From contig DLPX01000026.1 in NCBI GenBank assembly GCA_002477475.1, positions 1-40,802 on the forward strand: a stretch of 40,802 bases of DNA, written 5' to 3'. The stretch comes from Proteobacteria bacterium UBA7447. GTDB taxonomy: Bacteria; Pseudomonadota; Gammaproteobacteria; Arenicellales; UBA868. A model generated the notes under the pieces. The model saw only the letters and a list, made by a program, of their open reading frames with translations. It searched no databases and was not told where the DNA came from. How positions within the stretch are numbered: position 1 is the first letter of the stretch; every line of letters begins with the position of its first letter. Made by a program: the position numbers and the translations under genes. Positions 33,853 to 40,802 of the stretch are shown here, in pieces.

Positions 33853-33880
33853 ATCATACCACCGGATGATTCGACCGCAA
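33853..33880 (-). promoter_or_regulatory. candidate extended -10 promoter for hrcA
   Basis: On the minus strand TGGTATGAT gives an extended -10 (TGn plus TATGAT at 33858-33853). TTGCGG lies 16 bases upstream as a weak -35. The start would be near 33846, leaving a leader of about 54 bases before the hrcA GTG. Confidence 0.4.
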
Positions 33881-33937
33881 TCAGTTTACCTTGATGGGTT
33901 AACCCGCCTGACCGGCGGCGACCGGCTTAAAAAAACT

Positions 33938-34798
33938 ATGATTTTTAAATCCATCGGCCTGTTCGGACGCTATCAAGACGCAGCGGTCAAAGCGACCCTG
34001 AACAACATCCGGGAGCACCTCGAGCAACGGGGCTGCACCGTATTGCTGGGCGATACCACACATCAGGAGATACAAGGACTTCGCATTGGCGAAAGCGGCC
34101 AATCGCTCGCCGAGGCAATTGATCTTGGTGTGGTGGTGGGCGGCGACGGCACGATGCTCCATGTGGCGAGCGCACTGGCTCAGGTCGACCTTCCTGTGAT
34201 TGGTATCAATATGGGTCGGCTGGGTTTTCTTACAGATATTCCTGCAGACCGTTTTGCGGCCGATATCGATCTCATGCTGTCTGGCGACTTCGAGATTGAA
34301 GAACGAATGATGATCAAGGCGGGGTTCGTGCGCCAGGGCGAACTCCAGGACGAGCGGCTAGCGCTGAATGATGTCGTCCTGTCCAAAGGGGCAACGGGCA
34401 AGATGATCGAGTTCGACACTCGCGTACTCGGAGAGACTATCGGCCGGACCCGGGGCGACGGCGTCATCGTGGCAACGCCCACCGGATCCACAGCCTATGC
34501 TCTGTCTGCTGGCGGTCCTATCCTCCATCCGCTGCTTCCGGCTATCGTATTAACGCCGATCTGTCCCCATACGCTCGGTCAACGACCGATTGTCCTCGAT
34601 GGACATTCGGAGATTGAAATCGAATTTGTCGAATCGGATAACGAACGGGGTTACATTTTTATCGATGGCCTGGATTTTGCAGAGGTCCAGCCAGGAGAGG
34701 TCCTCAGGATTACCCCTGCCGACCGTTGTGCCCGGCTGATCCGAATAAAGGGTCACAGCCATTACAAGGCGCTGCATTCCAAGCTGGGCTGGGGCTGA
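33938..34798 (+). CDS. nadK: NAD kinase
   Basis: NadK phosphorylates NAD to NADP with ATP. The 286-residue length matches enteric NadK. The GGDGT motif lies at 68-72 in VVVGGDGTMLHVA, LNDVVLSKG is the second conserved block, and TPTGSTAYALSAGGPI the third, completing the family set. I chose the ATG at 33938 because it gives a standard N terminus (MIFKSIGLFGR); an ATG 72 bases upstream would overlap the hrcA promoter region. recN follows after 14 bases. Confidence 0.95.
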   Translation: MIFKSIGLFGRYQDAAVKATLNNIREHLEQRGCTVLLGDTTHQEIQGLRIGESGQSLAEAIDLGVVVGGDGTMLHVASALAQVDLPVIGINMGRLGFLTDIPADRFAADIDLMLSGDFEIEERMMIKAGFVRQGELQDERLALNDVVLSKGATGKMIEFDTRVLGETIGRTRGDGVIVATPTGSTAYALSAGGPILHPLLPAIVLTPICPHTLGQRPIVLDGHSEIEIEFVESDNERGYIFIDGLDFAEVQPGEVLRITPADRCARLIRIKGHSHYKALHSKLGWG

Positions 34799-34812
34799 TC
34801 CGGCATCAGACA

Positions 34813-36486
34813 ATGATCAACTGGATCGATGTCCGTGATTTCGTTGTCATCAAACATGTCCAGATTTCCTTCGACCCCGGCTTTACGGTAATCACCGGAG
34901 AGACCGGCGCAGGGAAATCGGTCGTCGTTGATGCATTGGCGATGCTGCTCGGAGGGCGCGCATCGGGGGACCTGGTCCGCGGCGGTTCGGAATACGCAGA
35001 GATTCAGGCTGACTTTGACGTCAGCGAGCTGGCATCGGCGCGCGACTGGCTTACCCAAATGGAGCTGTCGGGGGAAGATGGCGAGTGCACGTTGCGACGG
35101 CTGGTCTACCCCGAGAAAGCCTCCCGCGGATTTATCAATGGCCGTCCTGTCGCGATCCAGTCTCTGCGTGAAATCGGTGCCTTGCTCACGGACATTCATG
35201 GCCAACATGAACATCACCGACTCCTGCAGCGAGAAGTCCAGCGTGCCGTCCTTGATGACAGTGCAGACATTCGGGAGAACGTCGAGGCACTGGCCGAGTC
35301 AGCCTCGCAAATCTCTCAACTGACCGCGGAACTCGATAGAGCCCAATCTGGCCTGGATACCCACCGCGAGCGTGAAGCCCTGCTGCGCCATCAGGTTGAT
35401 GACTTGAATGCGCTTGGGCCCGACCCTGAAGAATATATGGAGATTGGCCAAAAACATGCCCGCCTTTCCCATACACAAGAGCTCGCCCAAGGAACGTGGC
35501 AACTGCTTCAGGAGCTTGACCAGGCGGAAACGGCGTCTGCCTCTTCGGTTCTGACCAGAGCCGCCGGACGACTGAACGACCTTGCCACCTTTGATACTCG
35601 GCTTTCCGAGCTAGCCGACCAGGTCGACGGTCTTGGCGCGCAACTCGCTGAAGTCGTCGCAGCACTGCAAGGGTACAGCGACGATTACGCCGTAGAGCCT
35701 GATGAACTCGAGCGGATCAATCAGCGCCTCGGCGCGCTGCACGATGCCGGGCGCAAATACCGTGTTCCTCCAGAGGCGCTCAAAGCGCTGCTGGATGAGA
35801 TGTCCCAGGAACTCAACGCCCTGACAGCCACAGTCAATGACCCACAGTCGCTCGAAGCGGAACTCGATAAAGCGCGGCGCATCTATGACAAGCAGGCTAA
35901 ATTGATTTCTAAGGCGCGTCAAAAAGCAGCGCAACACCTCGAGAAAAAGCTCAATGACCAGCTGCCTTCTTTGGGGCTTGCCGCTTCGGTCTTCCGCATC
36001 ACGTTGCGCGAAGAAGACGCCGGTGAACGCCGCCCATGGGGTCTTGAGAACGTGCATTTTGAGCTGCAGTCGGGCCCCGACCTTCCCTTCGTACCCCTTG
36101 AGCGGGCAGCATCCGGAGGAGAACTCTCCCGCGTCAGCCTGGCCATTCAACTGACCGTCGCCCAAGCAACTCCGGCGTCTTCGTGCGTCTATGATGAGGT
36201 GGATGTCGGCATCGGCGGCCGGGTCGCCGATATTGTCGGTCAGAAACTGCGAGCGCTCGCACAAAACCGGCAGATTCTGTGCATCACCCATCTTCCCCAA
36301 GTCGCTGCACAGGGACAGCATCATCTTCGCGTCACAAAACTCTCTGGAGATGCGACGCAGGTAGAATTGGACACCCTCGATTCGACCGGCCGCACTGAGG
36401 AACTGGCAAGAATGCTGGGGGGTGTCGAGATTACCGCCAAAACTCGTGCCCACGCAGAAGAATTACTTTCCCGAACCGTGACATGA
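34813..36486 (+). CDS. recN: DNA repair ATPase RecN
   Basis: RecN is an SMC-like protein that holds broken DNA together during recombinational repair. The 557-residue protein has Walker A GETGAGKS at 29-36, a central pair of coiled-coil arms (about 150-370), the ABC signature ASGGELSRVSLAIQL, and Walker B CVYDEVDVGIGG. An upstream in-frame ATG inside nadK is not needed, as 34813 gives the usual MINWIDVRDFVV start. Its TGA overlaps the next start codon by four bases. No obvious LexA box was seen upstream. Confidence 0.96.
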   Translation: MINWIDVRDFVVIKHVQISFDPGFTVITGETGAGKSVVVDALAMLLGGRASGDLVRGGSEYAEIQADFDVSELASARDWLTQMELSGEDGECTLRRLVYPEKASRGFINGRPVAIQSLREIGALLTDIHGQHEHHRLLQREVQRAVLDDSADIRENVEALAESASQISQLTAELDRAQSGLDTHREREALLRHQVDDLNALGPDPEEYMEIGQKHARLSHTQELAQGTWQLLQELDQAETASASSVLTRAAGRLNDLATFDTRLSELADQVDGLGAQLAEVVAALQGYSDDYAVEPDELERINQRLGALHDAGRKYRVPPEALKALLDEMSQELNALTATVNDPQSLEAELDKARRIYDKQAKLISKARQKAAQHLEKKLNDQLPSLGLAASVFRITLREEDAGERRPWGLENVHFELQSGPDLPFVPLERAASGGELSRVSLAIQLTVAQATPASSCVYDEVDVGIGGRVADIVGQKLRALAQNRQILCITHLPQVAAQGQHHLRVTKLSGDATQVELDTLDSTGRTEELARMLGGVEITAKTRAHAEELLSRTVT

Positions 36487-36950
36487 CCGCTTTGATTCGC
36501 CCTGCGACAACATCAGACGTCTCGTCCATCCACTCGCTGCTCCAGGATTACGCCGAGGATGGACGATTGCTCGAACGCTCGTCTGACGAGATCAATGAAC
36601 GTCTCCGGGGATTCTTGGTTGCTGAAGCCGATGGAGAGGTCTGCGGCTGTGGGTCACTTGAAATATTTACTCGGGAACTGGGGGAAGTGCGCAGCCTCGC
36701 GGTCCATCCCAGTCATCACGGACAGGGTCTTGGCCAGCAAATGGTGGATGGCATCGAGCAGATGGCCCGGGAACTCGGACTAACCCGGATGATCGCCCTG
36801 ACTTACGTGCCGGGCTTTTTTCGCAAGTTGGGTTATCAGATTGTTTCGATGGAAAGCCTTCCTGAGAAAGTGTTTGGGGTCTGCGCTACCTGTCCCAAGT
36901 TTGATCATTGCGATGAAATCGCAATGCAAAAATCACTTACAGATGCCTGA
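36483..36950 (+). CDS. ArgA-like single-domain N-acetyltransferase
   Basis: This 155-residue GNAT protein shows motif A as VRSLAVHPSHHGQGLGQQM and, after a helix, LTYVPGFFRKLGYQIV. The ending KVFGVCATCPKFDHCDEIAM with its cysteines is shared with the short acetyltransferases related to the C-terminal domain of N-acetylglutamate synthase (ArgA), found alone or fused to ArgH in some gammaproteobacteria. Glutamate acetylation in arginine synthesis is therefore possible but not proved. It is coupled to recN by an ATGA overlap. Confidence 0.82.
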   Translation: MTALIRPATTSDVSSIHSLLQDYAEDGRLLERSSDEINERLRGFLVAEADGEVCGCGSLEIFTRELGEVRSLAVHPSHHGQGLGQQMVDGIEQMARELGLTRMIALTYVPGFFRKLGYQIVSMESLPEKVFGVCATCPKFDHCDEIAMQKSLTDA

Positions 36951-36977
36951 CCACCTCATGGAAATTTTTCATCCGGT

Positions 36978-37415
36978 ATGATGCGGCCCATGAGTATCAT
37001 CGTTTCCCTGCCAAGAGTCCTGCTCTGCTTCTTTATCGGAGCCTCACTGCTGGCGTCCAGCGGCTGCGTACGCAGTTATCGGGTAGAAATTCAACAGGGT
37101 AACGTAATCAGTGCAGAACAAATCGAGAAGATTACTCCGGGGACACCACGCAACGAAGTGCGTTTCATTCTGGGTACGCCGCTTATCGAGGATCCGTTCC
37201 ATGCGCAACGATGGGACTACTTCTACAGTCTCGATCCCGCCAAAGGAGAGCCCGTAACCCAGTATCGACTCAGTATCTGGTTTGAAAATGATCAGGTAGT
37301 GAGAAAAGTTGTGGAGGGCGCCGGCCTGCCTGGAGCCATTGAGCCTGATCTTGAGGAGGACAGTCCTGGCTTTTTCTCAAATCTGTGGGACAAGATTACG
37401 CCTTCGGACGACTGA
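36978..37415 (+). CDS. bamE: outer-membrane assembly lipoprotein BamE
   Basis: BamE is a lipoprotein of the BAM complex that folds outer-membrane beta-barrels. The 145-residue protein has a signal peptide ending in SSGC (Cys30 when started at 36978) and the SmpA/OmlA domain: QGNVISAEQIEKITPGTPR, VRFILGTPLIEDPFHAQRW and DYFYSL. The residue three before the cysteine is Ser, unusual for a lipobox. Three in-frame ATGs (36978, 36981, 36990) are possible. The 3' end overlaps the convergent ratB end by 20 bases. Confidence 0.93.
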   Translation: MMRPMSIIVSLPRVLLCFFIGASLLASSGCVRSYRVEIQQGNVISAEQIEKITPGTPRNEVRFILGTPLIEDPFHAQRWDYFYSLDPAKGEPVTQYRLSIWFENDQVVRKVVEGAGLPGAIEPDLEEDSPGFFSNLWDKITPSDD

Positions 37416-37704
37416 CCCGTCTCCTCTCTGCCCGAAGTCGGCGCGCGTCGGTTGGGCTCAGTTTTAGCGGTCGATAAATCTCAACCCGATCGCCATCGGC
37501 AAGCGGCGTGCCGAGCTCCACCCGACGGGAAAACATGCCAAGCGGTGCGCTCTCGATATCAATATCCGGGAAGGCTTCCAAAACACCGGACTGTGCAAGT
37601 GCATCGCGGACCCGTGAGCCGGGGGGCAGTTCCAGCGCCTCTTGGAACAGCTCCTGAGGCAGCGCGTAGACCACCGTCACATTAAGCAAACTCGCGTTCT
37701 CCAT
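37396..37704 (-). CDS. ratB: RnfH-family ubiquitin-like protein (RatB)
   Basis: This 102-residue protein has the beta-grasp fold of RnfH/RatB: VTVVYALPQELFQEALELP, then GSRVRDALAQSGVLEAFPD, and DGDRVEIYRPLKLSPTDARRLR. The motif YRPL at the end is the family mark. The role is unsettled; the gene travels with ratA. The ATG at 37704 lies inside the end of ratA (23-base overlap); a GTG at 37680, just past the ratA stop, is an alternative start with similar support. Confidence 0.9.
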   Translation of the reverse strand: MENASLLNVTVVYALPQELFQEALELPPGSRVRDALAQSGVLEAFPDIDIESAPLGMFSRRVELGTPLADGDRVEIYRPLKLSPTDARRLRAERRRVSRPKA

Positions 37705-38131
37705 ACAGCGCCTTTGCGCGATCCACGAATGCGTCAATGAGTTCCGCGCAGATGCGGCTGAAGATCGGACCCAGCATCTTGTTGCCAAGCGGCCCCGACA
37801 GGGAAAAGTCCACTTCCAGCGTCACCTCGCATGCCAATGCATCCAGCACCTTGAAATGCCACATGCCCTCAAGCGTGTCAAAGGCCACCCCTTCTTCCAG
37901 GGTCATGCCGATCCGGGCATCAGGATCGATCCGGTTGCGGGTGGTAAACGAGGTGCTCCAGCCCTTGTAGCTGATATCGACCCGCGCAAGGAGCGTGTCT
38001 TCTGTGGACTCCAGGACCTCAGATGCACTGCACCAGGGCAGAAACTCGTGATACCGGTCCACCTCGCCGGCCAGTGCGAACATCTCATGGGCACTGTAGG
38101 GAACGATCAGGGAGCGCTGAACTTTGGCCAC
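37682..38131 (-). CDS. ratA: RatA/Coq10-type START-domain protein
   Basis: This 149-residue protein has the SRPBCC fold: LIVPYSAHEMFALAGEVDRY, then FLPWCSASEVLE, and GPLGNKMLGPIFSRICAELIDAFVDRA, closely matching bacterial RatA (YfjG). In E. coli RatA was reported to block association of ribosomal subunits, while homology to Coq10 suggests quinone handling; the toxin role is debated. The start is a GTG at 38131 with a stop codon just upstream in frame. A TATAAT on the minus strand at 38160-38165 could be its -10. Confidence 0.92.
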   Translation of the reverse strand: MAKVQRSLIVPYSAHEMFALAGEVDRYHEFLPWCSASEVLESTEDTLLARVDISYKGWSTSFTTRNRIDPDARIGMTLEEGVAFDTLEGMWHFKVLDALACEVTLEVDFSLSGPLGNKMLGPIFSRICAELIDAFVDRAKALYGEREFA

Positions 38132-38159
38132 GGGCTATTTGGGATCAGTCAAAACACTA

Positions 38160-38165
38160 ATTATA
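38160..38165 (-). promoter_or_regulatory. candidate -10 element of ratA
   Basis: TATAAT on the minus strand lies 28 bases before the ratA GTG. No convincing -35 hexamer is seen, so support is partial. Confidence 0.3.
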
Positions 38166-38249
38166 GAACCCGCTCGAACACCAGATGGCGCACGAGCCCT
38201 TAGAATGCGAAGAACGCTCAAAAGCACTTCTAAACCGCAACCAACTCCG

Positions 38250-38723
38250 ATGTCCGCGAACAAGGCCAAGTCAGACAACAGTATCGCCCGCAACAAGAAA
38301 GCGTGGCATGACTACTTTATCGAAGAGGAATTCGAGGCGGGTCTTGTGCTCCATGGATGGGAAGTCAAGAGCCTGCGGGAGGGCCGCGCACAACTCAAGG
38401 AAAGCTATGTGATCATCCGCGCGGGCGAACTGTATCTTTTTGGGGCCCACTTTTCTCCCTTGCCAGCGGCTTCCAGTCACATCTCTCCTGACCCCACACG
38501 TACCCGCAAACTGCTGCTGAACGCGAATGAAATCAGCAAGCTGATCGGGGGCGTCGAGCGAAAGGGCTACACCCTGGTGCCGTTATCGCTTTATTGGAAA
38601 AAAGGCCGGGCAAAACTCAAGATCGCCCTCGCCAAGGGGAAGAAGCAGCACGACAAGCGCGCCAGCATCCGCCAGCGCGAGTGGGACCGTGACCAGCATC
38701 GTCTGATGAAGCTGAACCGATAA
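38250..38723 (+). CDS. smpB: tmRNA-binding protein SmpB
   Basis: SmpB carries tmRNA into stalled ribosomes for trans-translation. The 157-residue length is normal. IARNKKAWHDYFIEEEFEAG begins the OB fold, VLHGWEVKSLREGRAQLKE follows, and the basic tail (KKQHDKRASIRQREWDRDQHR) is the part that mimics an anticodon arm. The ATG at 38250 gives the standard start; an ATG 126 bases upstream would add residues unlike the family. ssrA follows 87 bases later, an ancestral pairing. Confidence 0.96.
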   Translation: MSANKAKSDNSIARNKKAWHDYFIEEEFEAGLVLHGWEVKSLREGRAQLKESYVIIRAGELYLFGAHFSPLPAASSHISPDPTRTRKLLLNANEISKLIGGVERKGYTLVPLSLYWKKGRAKLKIALAKGKKQHDKRASIRQREWDRDQHRLMKLNR

Positions 38724-38776
38724 TCACAAACGCCTTATCTGACTGATTTTCCGAAGAAAGTATCTCTGGATTACGA

Positions 38777-38782
38777 TATAAT
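38777..38782 (+). promoter_or_regulatory. -10 element of ssrA
   Basis: TATAAT lies 28 bases before the mature tmRNA 5' end. No strong -35 hexamer is visible at normal spacing. The transcript would carry a short leader removed during maturation. Confidence 0.55.
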
Positions 38783-38795
38783 TGCCGTCGGCAAT
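38781..38795. repeat. 15-base palindrome at the ssrA promoter
   Basis: ATTGCCG-T-CGGCAAT is a perfect inverted repeat with one central base. It overlaps the last two bases of the -10 element and the expected transcription start. An operator role is possible but unproved. Confidence 0.5.
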
Positions 38796-38810
38796 CATCG
38801 ATCAAGAAAC

Positions 38811-39165
38811 GGGGGCGACCTGGTTTCGACGTGGATTACAAAGCCATCGGAGCATGTCGAGGTGCAGATCTCCTCGTAAATCCAACTGCAAACTATTAGT
38901 TGCCAACGACGACAACTACGCCCTGGCGGCTTAAGCCCCGCTAGTCTCTCCCCCGGCTCGCCCATGGGCTGGGATAAGAGGGATCAAATCACATGGGCTC
39001 GCGTGACGGGGTGCTCGTGACCCGCCGCGCCAAACTTAAGCGGGCTCGCCGTCCGTCACCCTGTCTGTCGGGGGACGTCCGGTCAAACTGTTGACAGACT
39101 AAACATGTAGTCGCCGGTGTGTGGCGGATTTACGGACGCGGGTTCGATTCCCGCCGCCTCCACCA
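38811..39165 (+). ncRNA. ssrA: transfer-messenger RNA (tmRNA)
   Basis: tmRNA rescues stalled ribosomes and tags the unfinished protein. The 5' end GGGGGCGACC and the 3' end CGCCTCC-A-CCA pair as a tRNA-like acceptor stem, with the T-arm GGTTCGATTCC just before. CCA is encoded at 39163-39165. The resume codon is GCC at 38902; the reading frame 38902-38934 encodes ANDDNYALAA then TAA, preceded by the tRNA-borne alanine. GC-rich inverted segments after the tag match the pseudoknot region. Length about 355 bases is normal for a one-piece tmRNA. smpB lies just upstream. Confidence 0.97.
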
Positions 39166-39198
39166 CTTTCTTCGACTTAGTTAAGATAAAGGAGGCCA

Positions 39199-40209
39199 AT
39201 GCAGCAAAAACTTAACTTTCTTGGAAAAATACAAGATAAATCTCTTCTTCGAGGTGTTTTTGTTACGGTCGTAATTGCTATCGCTGGTAAATTTTTAGCT
39301 GACCATTATTCTGCTCCAGCCCCACTTTTTGCACTCATGTTCGGTCTGGGCGTTAATTTTCTCGGATCAAACGAGAAATGTGTTGAAGGGATATCATTTT
39401 GTGAGAGGAATGTTCTTAAATTTGGTGTTGTCTTGCTAGGCTTCAATCTTGCGTCGATCAAGCCATCCATACTACGTCCAGAGTCATTGTTCATCGTTAT
39501 ATTAATTACGATTTCAACAATAGTCTTCGGTCTAGTTGTTAGTTTTATACTAAAAAAGACAAGGTCGTTCGGGATACTATCGGGCGGAGCTGTGGCTATT
39601 TGTGGCGTCTCAGCTGCCGTGGCAATCTCATCGCTACTCCCGGAAAGCAGGTCGAAGAATGCAGAACTGCGGATCGTTATTATTGGAGTTACGCTGCTAT
39701 CCACTCTTGCAATGGTGGTCTATCCAATTGCGTTCTCCAGCTTTGGCTTATCTGATTTTGAAGTAGGATTTCTCTTAGGAGTAAGTATTCATGACGTAGC
39801 GCAGGTAATTGGTGCTGGCTATTCGGTAAGTGATCAAGCAGGTTTGACGGCACTTATCATTAAGATGATAAGAGTCTCATTGTTACCAGTTGTGCTCTTG
39901 ATACTGTTCTTTACGTCGGGGAGTCAGGCCAGGCCAATAAGGTTCAGAACAGTGCAATTCCCGTTTTTTATCCTGGGTTTTGTTGTCTGCGCGATTATCG
40001 CGCAGACAGGAGTGTTACCTTCTTATGTCTATGGGTGGCTAATCAATACGTCGACGTGGTTCATCCTCATAGCGATCACGGCAATCGGGATAAAAACAGA
40101 CATTTCTAGTATCGTCCACATGAGTGCAGGACTTGGTATAGCATTAATCCTGATTACTTTATTCATCGTCTTGGCAGGTGTTTTTGCTATCCCCTTAATA
40201 GTCGGTTAG
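39199..40209 (+). CDS. yeiH: YeiH-family putative sulfate exporter (UPF0324)
   Basis: This 336-residue inner-membrane protein has about ten hydrophobic segments. The family signature is visible as SGGAVAICGVSAAVAISSLLPES, and SIHDVAQVIGAGYSVSD with a following KMIRVSLLPVVLLIL is the second conserved block. The family is annotated as putative sulfate or sulfonate exporters; the true substrate is unclear. A full AAGGAGG site precedes the ATG. Codons are much AT-richer (many ATT, TTA, TCT) than in all genes to the left, and it begins 33 bases after the tmRNA end, both suggesting acquisition by transfer. Confidence 0.9.
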   Translation: MQQKLNFLGKIQDKSLLRGVFVTVVIAIAGKFLADHYSAPAPLFALMFGLGVNFLGSNEKCVEGISFCERNVLKFGVVLLGFNLASIKPSILRPESLFIVILITISTIVFGLVVSFILKKTRSFGILSGGAVAICGVSAAVAISSLLPESRSKNAELRIVIIGVTLLSTLAMVVYPIAFSSFGLSDFEVGFLLGVSIHDVAQVIGAGYSVSDQAGLTALIIKMIRVSLLPVVLLILFFTSGSQARPIRFRTVQFPFFILGFVVCAIIAQTGVLPSYVYGWLINTSTWFILIAITAIGIKTDISSIVHMSAGLGIALILITLFIVLAGVFAIPLIVG

Positions 40210-40232
40210 CGAAGTTGAGATATAGTCTTCTG

Positions 40233-40274
40233 GCCGATTAACCGCGGATAACTTCTACCCCCCGGTTGATTGGC
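40233..40274. terminator. imperfect 12-bp stem between yeiH and the DUF2237 gene
   Basis: GCCGATTAACCG at 40233-40244 can pair with CGGTTGATTGGC at 40263-40274 if two G-U pairs are allowed. It lies between two convergent genes but has no U tract, so termination is only a guess. Confidence 0.3.
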
Positions 40275-40319
40275 GGCATTTGCGACTTCGTGCTACCACT
40301 AAACCCATAGGCACTTTCT

Positions 40320-40694
40320 TCAGCTCAGGTCAATTTGGTAATGCTTAAGATGCAAAATAGAGACGACTTCTAAGGCCTTAGCGTTAGTTGCGGTAAGCTT
40401 AACTTTTGGAGCACAACCCGCCAAACGTGCTTCATCCCACCTAGCTGCACATAAACACCAAGGGTCTCCCTCCTTAAGGCCTTTGAATTGAAATTCGGGT
40501 CGCGGCGTCATTAGGTCATTTCCCTGGCTTTTAGAAAACTCCAAGAATTTAAGATCAACAATTGCACAAACTGTATGAGACCCTGCGTCGTTACTACAGG
40601 TGCGGCAAAGTCCATCTCTAAAATATCCTGTTATTGGATCTAATCCACAAATCTGTAGCTCTGTTCCAAGAACGTTTAGTTGATGCTCCGACAT
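40320..40694 (-). CDS. DUF2237 family protein
   Basis: This 124-residue protein matches DUF2237: LNVLGTELQICGLDPITGYFRDGLC, then DAGSHTVCAIVDLKFLEFSKSQGNDL, and FKGLKEGDPWCLCAARWDEA. Six cysteines and a histidine lie within these blocks, so metal or redox chemistry is possible, but the family's function is not known to me. The gene is AT-richer than the chromosome to the left, like yeiH, and convergent with it. Start ATG at 40694. Confidence 0.85.
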   Translation of the reverse strand: MSEHQLNVLGTELQICGLDPITGYFRDGLCRTCSNDAGSHTVCAIVDLKFLEFSKSQGNDLMTPRPEFQFKGLKEGDPWCLCAARWDEARLAGCAPKVKLTATNAKALEVVSILHLKHYQIDLS

Positions 40695-40802
40695 TTCGAA
40701 ATTCTCAACATGAAATTTGTTTGTTGCAACTCTAATCTAGTACCCCACTTACAACTATTGCAAGCGTTTGTTGGTTTTGTTCGGCCCTGAACCCACCCCA
40801 TA
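40695..40802. other. AT-rich right edge without a recognised gene
   Basis: No convincing coding region, tRNA or repeat of the tmRNA 3' end is seen here. It is probably the upstream region of the DUF2237 gene and continues beyond the window. Confidence 0.4.

Noticed and set aside
34726..34812. earlier in-frame start for recN inside nadK
   Set aside because: The added residues overlap nadK and do not resemble RecN; the ATG at 34813 gives the standard N terminus.
35611..36453. 280-codon open frame antisense to recN
   Set aside because: RecN Walker A, signature and Walker B motifs prove the plus-strand frame; the antisense frame has no start signal.
37396..38131. ratA-ratB as a toxin-antitoxin system
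   Set aside because: Despite the name, RatB is a ubiquitin-fold protein not shown to be an antitoxin, and the pair is a conserved housekeeping neighbour of smpB and bamE.
39166..40802. second copy of the ssrA 3' end as an attachment site
   Set aside because: No repeat of the T-arm/acceptor sequence was found between the tmRNA end and the window edge.

Overview
The window reads as a chromosomal segment of a gammaproteobacterium. It carries the lptD-surA pair, the mreBCD-mrdA-rodA-mltB-rlpA-dacA-ybeD-lipB cell-wall run, bamE beside ratA/ratB, smpB next to ssrA, and ubiK beside glnK-amtB. GatCAB, HrcA and MurU fit a Pseudomonas-like or marine gammaproteobacterial lineage rather than an enteric one. 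No species can be named from the sequence alone. No rRNA, tRNA, transposase, integrase or CRISPR array was seen. Coding density is very high and no gap without a gene exceeds about 260 bases.

Layout. 1-4167: the tail of an unknown gene, a degenerate nuclease-like secreted protein, a GNAT acetyltransferase, HMG-CoA lyase, a haloacid dehalogenase-like hydrolase with a hotdog thioesterase, and an enoyl-CoA hydratase; several of these suit acyl-CoA or leucine catabolism. 4173-7886: comM and ubiK on the minus strand, divergent from glnK-amtB, which has a near-perfect sigma-54 promoter. 7925-12750: a 13-bp-arm hairpin, surA and lptD (outer-membrane biogenesis), then divergent murU (wall recycling). 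12778-22170: ten consecutive minus-strand genes for cell-wall elongation, plus ybeD and lipB for lipoylation. 22297-25533: gatCAB for transamidation of misacylated tRNA. 25633-26394: a glycine-rich putative lipoprotein. 26417-33792: on the minus strand, hrcA-grpE-dnaK-dnaJ, then rfbC, rfbD and tsaB. grpE and dnaK each have their own recognisable sigma-32 promoter. 33938-38723: nadK, recN, an ArgA-like GNAT and bamE, convergent with ratA-ratB, then smpB. 38811-39165: ssrA (tmRNA, encoded tag ANDDNYALAA). 39199-40802: AT-richer DNA with a YeiH-type transporter and a DUF2237 protein. Its position right after the tmRNA 3' end suggests the start of acquired DNA.

How it fits together: most of the window is envelope growth and proteostasis. 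Elongasome synthases and scaffolds (MreBCD, PBP2, RodA) are co-transcribed with hydrolases and a carboxypeptidase (MltB, RlpA, DacA). SurA, LptD and BamE serve outer-membrane assembly. DnaK/DnaJ/GrpE/HrcA and SmpB/tmRNA serve protein quality control. Regulatory detail is good in three places: sigma-54 at glnK, sigma-32 at grpE and dnaK, and inverted repeats in the dnaK leader and at the ssrA promoter. I found no clearly new multi-gene system. The best leads are the DNA right of ssrA, the non-CIRCE palindrome in the dnaK leader, and murU without its usual kinase partner.
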